Positions 57,936 through 64,000 of a stretch of DNA of 64,000 bases are shown here, piece after piece. Source of the stretch: G963664835 sp965220775 (lineage in GTDB: Bacteria; Chloroflexota; UBA6077; FW602-bin22; JBCLEL01). The position numbers and the translations under genes were made by a program. The notes under the pieces were generated by a model. The model was given only the letters and a program-made list of their open reading frames with translations. It had not been told where the DNA came from and did no database searches. Every line of letters starts with the position of its first letter. The first letter of the stretch is position 1. The DNA lies in the NCBI GenBank assembly GCA_965220775.1, contig OZ244845.1, forward strand, positions 186,001-250,000. The letters run 5' to 3'.

Positions 57936-58253
57936 TTGACCGCAACAACGCGAATCCGAGTATCGCCGGCGCCGGTCGGCCAGTTCGACTGGACGGGCCC
58001 AACGGCCGATCCGGCGGACCTGTCTACGGAGATTCGGCTGCTCCGGGATCTGATCCACGAGCAAGCAAACGCGCCGGAGGGTAAGAAACCAGCCAACCTC
58101 GACCTGGTTGGGAAGTCGATCGAACGACTGGCCAGGGTGCTCAAGGCACAAAAATCGCTGTCGGGGGATTCCGGCCGGCGAATAGACGAGCTGCTGGGTT
58201 CGCTGTTGCGGGAAGTGGGAACGGAGCTAGGTATCGATGACAGGACTATCTGA
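57936..58253 (+). CDS. Phage protein of unknown function upstream of terminase
   Basis: 105 residues, soluble, with a helical C-terminal half (DLVGKSIERLARVLKAQKSL; RRIDELLGSLLREVGTELGI). The position directly upstream of the large terminase suggests a small terminase or packaging-associated protein, but no recognisable DNA-binding motif is seen. The start is TTG 57936 with AGGAA 8 bp upstream. It overlaps the next gene by 17 bp. Confidence 0.6.
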   Translation: MTATTRIRVSPAPVGQFDWTGPTADPADLSTEIRLLRDLIHEQANAPEGKKPANLDLVGKSIERLARVLKAQKSLSGDSGRRIDELLGSLLREVGTELGIDDRTI

Positions 58254-58455
58254 GGGGCTGCGCATCCTGGCAAAGAAGGCTGGGACGCGTTCGGAACTGG
58301 ATGAGAGGCCACAGTCGGCCTACGAGCTGGTAACGAGGCGCGGTCTGGACGACTTGGCCAGGCGAGTTGATTCGATAGATGGGAAAGTGAACGGACTGTT
58401 GGTGGGGATGGCGGTGCTGGTGGTGGCCGAGGTGGTGAAAGAGCTATGGCTGTAG
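58237..58455 (+). CDS. Small phage protein with C-terminal membrane helix
   Basis: 72 residues. A basic N-terminus and a short coiled-coil-like stretch (LARRVDSIDGKVNG) are followed by one hydrophobic helix (LLVGMAVLVVAEVV) near the C-terminus. It overlaps both neighbours, as is typical of compact phage modules. A membrane role such as a spanin- or holin-like function is possible but not supported beyond the helix. Confidence 0.6.
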   Translation: MTGLSEGLRILAKKAGTRSELDERPQSAYELVTRRGLDDLARRVDSIDGKVNGLLVGMAVLVVAEVVKELWL

Positions 58456-59993
58456 CCAGACACGTCCCCAACTCCAATCGGGGATCGGGCCATCTGCACG
58501 AATCCCTGAGAGCGTCTCTCTTGGACATTGGATTGTTCGCCGGCCGGGTCGTCGGGCGGCCGATGCGCCGGTACCAGCTGGAGCCGGCCAGAGCGATAGC
58601 CGGCGCTGTGATCGGGGGCGAGGGAGGCAGCTTTTCGGTGATGATGAGCCGGCAGGCCGGCAAGAACGAGCTATCCGCCCAGGTCGAGTGCTACCTTCTG
58701 GCCCTGTTTCAGAACAGAGGCGGAAGCCTGATAAAGGTGGCGCCAACCCAGAGACCACAGGTGGTCAACAGCATTCAGCGGCTGTCCGCAATGCTTGGGA
58801 ATCCGTTGCTGAAGGACCGATGGAAGTCGGAGCTTGGCTACATGATCCGGCTGGGATTGGCCAGGGCGATATTCCTTTCCGCCCGGCCGGTGGCGTCGGT
58901 CGTAGGAGCTACGGCGAGCCTGTTGATGGAGTTTGACGAGGCCCAGGACATAGACCCCTTCAAGCACGACCGGGATTTCGTACCGATGACCGCGAGCACG
59001 AACGCGCCCAGGGTCTATTACGGCACCGCGTGGGACGACTCGACGCTGCTCGAGCGCGTCAAACTGCAGCACCTGGAGAGTGAGAGGCGCGATGGGAAGC
59101 AACGGCACTTCGAGTATCCCTGGTGGGTCGTCGCCGAAGCGGCGCCAGCCTACGGGGCGTTCGTCGAAGCGGAGAAGGCGCGTCTCGGTGCAGGTCATCC
59201 GATCTTCAAGACGCAGTACGAGCTGAAGACGATCAGCGGAGCCGGCCGGTTCCTGACCGACGCGCAGATAGACATGATGCGGGGGTCGCATTCGGCTATG
59301 GACGGAGCGTCGGACGGCGCTCAATACGTGGCCGGCATCGACGTCGCCGGCGAGGACGAAGAGAGCGAAGGCGCGGCGTTGCGCCGGCTGAGACCGCGCA
59401 AAGACTCGACGGTAGTCACTATCGGAAGAGTGGAGCTCGTGGATGTCGCCGGCGCGTTGGAACCGCGGATCGAGATCGTGCGGCACTACTGGTGGACCGG
59501 AGAGAAGCACCGGACGCAGTACGAAAGGCTCCTTGAACTGCTCAGAAACAGATGGCGCATATCCAGGGCATGTGTTGACGCCACCGGCGTGGGCGCCGGC
59601 CTGGCCAGCTTCCTTCGAGAGTCGATGGGCGCCAGCGTGGTCGAGGACTTCCAGTTCACGGCGAAGAGCAAGAGCGAGTTGGCCTATGAGCTGCTCGCGG
59701 CGGTCAACGCCGGCCGGCTCGGCATGTACGCGAAGCCGTCCGCATCCGCCAGCCGGCGGACACCTTCGGCCTCTGGCGGATCGACATGCTGGGATGAGTT
59801 CTGGATCGAGTGCGTGGCCTGTCGCTACGAAGTCGACCAGAACCAGAGAATGCGATTCTTCGTGCCGGACGACGAGGGACACGACGATTTCGTTATGTCC
59901 TTGGCGCTGGCGGCGAGAGCGGCGGCCGACCTGAAGCCGGCTTCCGAGTTGGCGGTTGTGCATGCAAAGCAAGAGTTAGGAGGACGGTTCTGA
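58446..59993 (+). CDS. Phage terminase large subunit
   Basis: Packaging motor ATPase-nuclease of 515 residues. Walker A-like MSRQAGKNE (about residue 65) and Walker B LLMEFDEAQDI (about 160) form the ATPase. The nuclease domain has Asp residues in VAGIDVAGEDEE (about 300), RACVDATGVGAG (about 380) and DDEGHDDFVMSLALA near the C-terminus. Between residues 430 and 450 an Ala/Ser/Pro-rich insert (SASASRRTPSASGGST) interrupts the nuclease domain; its DNA is a palindromic element also found in the portal gene. The stop overlaps the portal start as TGATG. Confidence 0.87.
   Translation: MAVARHVPNSNRGSGHLHESLRASLLDIGLFAGRVVGRPMRRYQLEPARAIAGAVIGGEGGSFSVMMSRQAGKNELSAQVECYLLALFQNRGGSLIKVAPTQRPQVVNSIQRLSAMLGNPLLKDRWKSELGYMIRLGLARAIFLSARPVASVVGATASLLMEFDEAQDIDPFKHDRDFVPMTASTNAPRVYYGTAWDDSTLLERVKLQHLESERRDGKQRHFEYPWWVVAEAAPAYGAFVEAEKARLGAGHPIFKTQYELKTISGAGRFLTDAQIDMMRGSHSAMDGASDGAQYVAGIDVAGEDEESEGAALRRLRPRKDSTVVTIGRVELVDVAGALEPRIEIVRHYWWTGEKHRTQYERLLELLRNRWRISRACVDATGVGAGLASFLRESMGASVVEDFQFTAKSKSELAYELLAAVNAGRLGMYAKPSASASRRTPSASGGSTCWDEFWIECVACRYEVDQNQRMRFFVPDDEGHDDFVMSLALAARAAADLKPASELAVVHAKQELGGRF
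59736..59785 (+). repeat. Palindromic coding insert in the terminase gene
   Basis: An inverted repeat (TCCGCCAG / CTGGCGGA arms) encodes PSASASRRTPSASGGST in frame. The last 25 bases (59761-59785) are identical to 60540-60564 in the portal gene, where they are read in the same frame. Confidence 0.6.
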
Positions 59994-61384
59994 TGTCATG
60001 GAGTGATGGGATAGGCGGCTGGTTGTTCGGCGATCTGATAAAGCGCCGCGTTCAAGAGGCGATTCCGGATGCCGACGAGAAGCTATGGCGAGGTCTGAGC
60101 GCCGCCGGCGCGAGAGACGTACCGTTCGCCGAGCACCTGGAGAACCTGCACGACTCGGTGTTGGCCTACAGGACGAATCCTCTGGCCTTCCGGCTGATCG
60201 AAACGATGGTGAGCTACGTCCTGGGTGGTGGAGTGGTGCTGGAGGCGGAGGATGGTCAGGTAAGGAAGTTTCTGAGGGAGTGGTGGAACCACCGGCAGAA
60301 CCGGCTCAACGTTCGCCAGTTCGAGCTGGTGACGGAGCTAGGTCTCAGCGGAGAGCTGTTCGTCACGTTCCATACGAACCCCTTCGACGGGATGACCTAC
60401 ATACGGTCGGTGCCGGCCAGCCTGATCAATGACGTAGAGGTCGATGGCGAGGATCGAGAGCGAGAGCTTCGATTCCACGAGGTCTCCAACGTGGAGTCAA
60501 TTGATAGTGTAACCCGCACCCCGTCCGCGCGCCCCGGCGCACCTTCGGCCTCTGGCGGATCGACCGAGGGACGATGGTGGAGCGCTGAAGAGATGAGGCA
60601 CTACGCGATCAACCGGGTGACCGGTTCGGTCAGGGGTCAGGGCGAGCTGGTAGCGGTGCTGCCCTGGCTGAGCCGGTACAAGGACTGGCTCACCGACCGA
60701 GTGCTGATCAACCGCTACAAAGGAGCCTTTCTCTGGGACGTCACTCTCGAGGGCGCGGACCGCGCGGCGATCCTCGCGCGCCGTGCCGAGTTGGTCGACG
60801 CTCCCAAGCCAGGGTCGATCCTGTTGCACAACGAAAGGGAGACCTGGAAGGCGATACAGCCGGCGATCGGCGCCAGCGACGTTGAGCGTGACGGCCACGC
60901 GCTGAGACTGATGGTGGCCGCCGGCGCCGGCGTGCCGCTGCACTTCCTCGCCGAGGGTCAGGAGACGAACGTTGCCACCGCGAGGGAGATGACCAGACCG
61001 ACGCTGCGACATTACGGCCGGCGTCAACTGGTGGTCGGCGAGATGTTCGAGGACATAGCCGACGAAGCCCTGAGACGGTCCGGCCGTTTCGGCGAAGGAC
61101 CCTGGGGAGTGAGGGCAGTGTTCGAGGACCTGAGCCGGCGGGACACCGAGGAATCGGCCAAGGCGACCAAGGCCGGATCCGAGGGACTGACGGTGGCGGT
61201 GGAAAGAGGTTGGATCACGAATGACGAAGCAAGAGAGCTATTCAATCGATTCGCAGAATTCACAGGAGAAGCAAATGAGCTATCAAGTAAAGCTAGGTCC
61301 GCACGTTCAGAGTTGGAGCCGACTGGATCCAACGGCAGTGCACGAGCGGATGAGGCCGCCAATCTTAAAAACGCTGGAAGCTAA
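59993..61384 (+). CDS. Phage portal protein
   Basis: 463 residues. The order is that of portal proteins: an N-terminal helical part (FAEHLENLHDSVLAYRTNPL), AFRLIETMVSYVLGGGV, TELGLSGELFVTFHTNPFDG, a wing, KDWLTDRVLINRYKGAFLWD (stem) and a C-terminal crown. AGAGVPLHFLAEGQETNVAT is the best family match. A 15-residue insert SVTRTPSARPGAPSASGGST lies at about residue 175-190. The ATG at 59993 overlaps the terminase stop and has TTAGGAGGA 9 bp before it. The 3' end overlaps the next gene by 110 bp. Confidence 0.84.
   Translation: MSWSDGIGGWLFGDLIKRRVQEAIPDADEKLWRGLSAAGARDVPFAEHLENLHDSVLAYRTNPLAFRLIETMVSYVLGGGVVLEAEDGQVRKFLREWWNHRQNRLNVRQFELVTELGLSGELFVTFHTNPFDGMTYIRSVPASLINDVEVDGEDRERELRFHEVSNVESIDSVTRTPSARPGAPSASGGSTEGRWWSAEEMRHYAINRVTGSVRGQGELVAVLPWLSRYKDWLTDRVLINRYKGAFLWDVTLEGADRAAILARRAELVDAPKPGSILLHNERETWKAIQPAIGASDVERDGHALRLMVAAGAGVPLHFLAEGQETNVATAREMTRPTLRHYGRRQLVVGEMFEDIADEALRRSGRFGEGPWGVRAVFEDLSRRDTEESAKATKAGSEGLTVAVERGWITNDEARELFNRFAEFTGEANELSSKARSARSELEPTGSNGSARADEAANLKNAGS
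60521..60565 (+). repeat. Palindromic coding insert in the portal gene
   Basis: Second in-frame copy of the element in the terminase gene. The 3' 25 bases are identical; the 5' arm is changed (CCGCGCGCCCCGGCG instead of CCGCATCCGCCAGCCGGCGG), so its symmetry is lost. Confidence 0.6.
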
Positions 61385-62459
61385 CGAGAACATAAGGCGC
61401 TACAAGGACAGGGTTGGCGGGCTGGTTGTGGCCCGCTCCTACGTGCCTGAGCTGGAAGGGAGGGTTGCGGACGATGAGCCGGCCGTCGTGGCGTCTCTGA
61501 TGAGAGACCGACTGCTGAGCGAGTGGAACGACTACCGAGACTGTATCGACTACTTCGAACTGCTGAATGAAGTCGCCCAAACCGGCGAGGCCCTGAAGCG
61601 GCTGACGGAGTTTACGGTGGAGTGCTGCCGTTTGTTGCACAACGAAGGGCATAGGGTCGCCGTGGGCAGCTTTTCGGTGGGGAACCCGCCGGACATGGCA
61701 AGAGATTGGCATACGTTCAAGCCGGCGGTGTACGCCGCCGACGCGGTAGCGCTGCACGAGTACGGAGCGCCGTACGTGTGGAGCCAACCCGGCTATCACA
61801 ACCCGGAAACCCTGGATCACAACTGGTGGTGCCTCAGGTACCGCCGTGTTCGGGATCTGATGGTCAGGACGTACGAGCCGGCCCAGCTGCCGCCGTTCAT
61901 CATCACCGAGTGTGGGATAGACCGCGGGCTGTTCAACGAGGGCCGGAAGGGATGGAAATCGTCCGACATATCGCCGGCCGAGTACGTGAAGCAATTGGCT
62001 TGGTACAACGGCGAGCTGGTGAAGGACGACTACGTCCTGGGCGCCACGATATTCGGCTACGGGATGAACGACGATTGGACGGACTTCGAACTGGCCGGAG
62101 TTTTGGAGTTCGACGATTACATTGGCGGTGGGGTGTGGGCGCCAACGGCGCGCCCAAAGCCGGAGGTCTCTCTGGAGGCGAAGCCCGAGCCGGAGCACGC
62201 ACCGGTCGAGGACTGGCACAAAGTAGGCGAATACGCCCGGTGGGCGCTGGCCCGGACCGGGAACGGCGAAGATCCGCGGCGTATCGAAGACTTCAAGACT
62301 CACCTTGGCAATCTGGGAGCTGATTCACGGCAGCCGCAGCTCTACGGATGGCCCGGCTCTGTCACCCCGGCCGGCAGGCTGGCAGAGGCAAAACGGCATA
62401 TTCTGACGGCTGCAAGCCTAATCGAACATACGCTCTATGCTCGGTCCGACCAGACCTGA
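61275..62459 (+). CDS. Phage-encoded glycoside hydrolase-like protein (clan GH-A type)
   Basis: 394 residues. A TIM-barrel-like order is seen, with FELLNEVAQTGEALK (Asn-Glu, the usual acid/base pair of clan GH-A) and FIITECGIDRG (Glu, the nucleophile strand), plus ADAVALHEYGAPYVW between them. A C-terminal part of about 100 residues follows a Pro/Glu-rich linker. The ATG at 61275 has AGGAGA upstream. Its place between portal and protease-capsid genes is unusual; it may be a virion-bound enzyme that cleaves surface glycans, or a lysin. The exact family is not recognised. Confidence 0.6.
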   Translation: MSYQVKLGPHVQSWSRLDPTAVHERMRPPILKTLEANENIRRYKDRVGGLVVARSYVPELEGRVADDEPAVVASLMRDRLLSEWNDYRDCIDYFELLNEVAQTGEALKRLTEFTVECCRLLHNEGHRVAVGSFSVGNPPDMARDWHTFKPAVYAADAVALHEYGAPYVWSQPGYHNPETLDHNWWCLRYRRVRDLMVRTYEPAQLPPFIITECGIDRGLFNEGRKGWKSSDISPAEYVKQLAWYNGELVKDDYVLGATIFGYGMNDDWTDFELAGVLEFDDYIGGGVWAPTARPKPEVSLEAKPEPEHAPVEDWHKVGEYARWALARTGNGEDPRRIEDFKTHLGNLGADSRQPQLYGWPGSVTPAGRLAEAKRHILTAASLIEHTLYARSDQT

Positions 62460-62508
62460 GCGTCCAGGGGCGACTCTGTAGAGCGAAACAAAAAACGGGG
62501 AGGAATCC

Positions 62509-64000
62509 ATGGTATTGGCAGAACGCAACGAACTGCGGAGGGTCGGCGGCGTGGTCGGCGGCGCAGTAGAGGCGGCGGAAGGAACGAAGGTGCAGGTGGT
62601 GATAATCCGTCCTGGACTTTCGGAGAACGGATTGGAGTACAGGCCGGACGTGCTCAGACGCTCAGTCCGGCTGTGGGAGGGCGCCAGCGCCTTCCTCGAC
62701 CATCCGACGGCGATCGATATGAGCCGAGCCGGAGGACGCAGCGTGCGCGACCTGGCCGGCTACTACTCGAGCGTCAAATACGAGGAAGGCGTAGGCGTAA
62801 AGGCCACGCTGACTCTGTTGGATGGGACCCAGGCCGGCGACTCTGCGGTGGACTTGGTGAACCAGGTGCTTGAGACCAGAGTAGCCGGCGAAGCCGGCCC
62901 GAACGTCGGGATATCGGCAGACATGATCGTGCGAAAGAGGCCGCTGGGCCAGATGACAAATGGAAAAACTATGTGGGAGGTTCAGGAAGTCATGAAGGTA
63001 AACAGTGCGGACATAGTGGTGAATCCAAGTGCGGGCGGGTACTTCGACCGTGCGTTGGAGGCTGAGGAGGTTCAAAATATTGCCGCCGGCGGGTCAGGTG
63101 TCACAGATGGCGGCGGAGGTATCGGGGACGCCTCACCTCTACGGACGCCGGACGTGGATCGCGAAGGCACGCAGAACGCCACTGGTTCAGAAACCGATGG
63201 CCTGGACGGGTTGCGAGTTGCGCTAGCCGGCGAGTTGCTAACCGCAAGACTGGCAAACAGTAACCTGCCAGAGCCGGCCCAAGCAATGATACGTCGGCAG
63301 TTCGAGAGCCGCGCCTTTCAGCCGGCCGAACTGGACCGTTCGATCGAGGACCTGCGCAAGCTGCTAGCCACGTCGTTCGAGAACCAGGTGGTCAGCGGCA
63401 ACGGAGCCCTGAGACCGCTCGCCGGCTACGGGGGGACTCGTGTTGGCATGGGCGCCAGGGAGCGTGTCTTCTTGGCGATGGAGCGGCTATTCGGCCTCGA
63501 GCTGCCGGACTCGCGTAGAGACATACCAAAATTCGAGGGGATACGCGACGCCTACGTAACTATCACCGGCGATAGCGCGTTTAGAGGCTCCTACGATTGG
63601 GAAAACTCGGTGGTACGCGAGGCGAACGAAGTAACTACTACGATCCTCAACGACGCCTTGACCAACGCGCTAAACAAGGCGCTGGTGAGGGACTATCGCG
63701 GACAACCGAAGTGGTGGGAGCCGATTGTCAACAAGGCGTCCATAAGAGACGTGAAACAGCAGACCCGCGTCCTTCTGAACGATTTCAGCTCGCTGTCCAC
63801 GGTGGCGGAGTTCGGAGCCTATACCAACCTAGCTTGGGGTGATTCGCAGGAGGCTTACACACCCACGAAGAAGGGCAACACGGTAGCCGTCACTCTCGAG
63901 GCCATCATCAACGACGACTTGCGAGCGGTGACTCGAATTCCGAGCAAGCTGGCGATCGCTGCTGCCATCACTATCAACGAGTCGATCTCCAACATGTTCA
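62509..64000 (+). CDS. Phage prohead protease and major capsid protein in one open frame, 3' end outside window
   Basis: An open frame of 497 codons from ATG 62509 (GGGGAGGAA 5 bp upstream) with no stop before the window end. Residues 1-200 look like a prohead protease: RPDVLRRSVRLWEGASAFLD then H, and an assembly-type EVMKVNSADIVVNPSAGGYF. Residues 260-400 are helical, as in a scaffold. From about residue 405 the sequence (LLNDFSSLSTVAEFGAYT, YTPTKKGNTVAVTLEAIIND) matches HK97/Mu-type major capsid proteins. The single frame means that the protease, scaffold and capsid are made as one polyprotein. Confidence 0.75.
   Translation, partial: MVLAERNELRRVGGVVGGAVEAAEGTKVQVVIIRPGLSENGLEYRPDVLRRSVRLWEGASAFLDHPTAIDMSRAGGRSVRDLAGYYSSVKYEEGVGVKATLTLLDGTQAGDSAVDLVNQVLETRVAGEAGPNVGISADMIVRKRPLGQMTNGKTMWEVQEVMKVNSADIVVNPSAGGYFDRALEAEEVQNIAAGGSGVTDGGGGIGDASPLRTPDVDREGTQNATGSETDGLDGLRVALAGELLTARLANSNLPEPAQAMIRRQFESRAFQPAELDRSIEDLRKLLATSFENQVVSGNGALRPLAGYGGTRVGMGARERVFLAMERLFGLELPDSRRDIPKFEGIRDAYVTITGDSAFRGSYDWENSVVREANEVTTTILNDALTNALNKALVRDYRGQPKWWEPIVNKASIRDVKQQTRVLLNDFSSLSTVAEFGAYTNLAWGDSQEAYTPTKKGNTVAVTLEAIINDDLRAVTRIPSKLAIAAAITINESISNMF

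Noticed and set aside
58671..59972. 433-codon open frame on the minus strand opposite the terminase gene
   Set aside because: It is the antisense shadow of a GC-rich gene whose plus-strand product has all terminase motifs; no domain is visible on the minus strand.
61365..62303. 312-codon minus-strand frame opposite the GH-like gene
   Set aside because: Basic, low-complexity translation without recognisable motifs, while the plus strand has a good SD site and catalytic-type motifs.

Overview
The window looks like a chromosome segment from an uncultured bacterium, most plausibly a Chloroflexota (Dehalococcoidia/SAR202-like) member. There is no rRNA or other lineage marker, so this rests on style: moderately high GC, very many TTG and GTG starts behind good Shine-Dalgarno (SD) sites, and three surface lipoproteins with long (V/I)EKPVEVxVTRV stalks, which are common in that phylum. 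The hexamer GCCGGC is conspicuously frequent.

Layout. 1-1602 carries an ABC-2 export system (permease cut by the window edge). 1709-3318 is an IS1380-type insertion sequence. 3610-10624 holds metabolic and envelope genes: an SDR epimerase, methylmalonate-semialdehyde dehydrogenase, a creatininase-family hydrolase and a very long coiled-coil membrane-fusion lipoprotein, with two copies of a ~370 bp MITE between them. 10707-10967 is a SelW-like selenoprotein read through an in-frame TGA, followed by a DtxR-type regulator. 12083-20495 is an accessory stretch with an SGNH hydrolase, four class I methyltransferases (one with an amber codon), HIT and Nudix proteins, a RelE/HigA-type toxin-antitoxin pair and two HigA genes each preceded by a decapitated HigB.

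20529-35200 is the most striking region. A two-gene heterodimeric ABC exporter operon is present three times in tandem on the minus strand, and the tail of a fourth copy remains. Unit 1 is broken by an IS481 element. Each unit has the same promoter spacing (TTGACA, 18 bp, TAxxAT), the same short leader ORF coding for a peptide with a conserved S-R-L-R-D core, and an intrinsic terminator ahead of the first structural gene. This is the arrangement expected of drug-inducible attenuation, since R-x-R is the known macrolide arrest motif. The RLR codons are also complementary to the leader's own SD site and can pair with the 3' arm of the terminator.

35215-36882 is a nest of insertions: an IS630-type element sits in a small inverted-repeat element, which sits in a third MITE copy, with target duplications visible. 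36978-42415 has VapBC, an XRE regulator bracketed by a duplicated gene tail, and an FbpABC-type iron (or other ligand) importer with candidate operators. 42720-57673 contains an M24 peptidase, HAD hydrolases, a HicB, an aldo/keto reductase, an AAA ATPase plus DUF4276 pair that may be a defence system, an RNHCP protein, a carbamoyltransferase-like protein with altered active-site motifs, duplicated Nudix proteins and two tandem sugar dehydrogenase-cytochrome c lipoproteins. From 57936 to the end runs a phage morphogenesis module (terminase, portal, a clan GH-A-like hydrolase, and a protease-capsid reading frame cut by the window end). Two of these phage genes carry the same short palindromic insert in frame.
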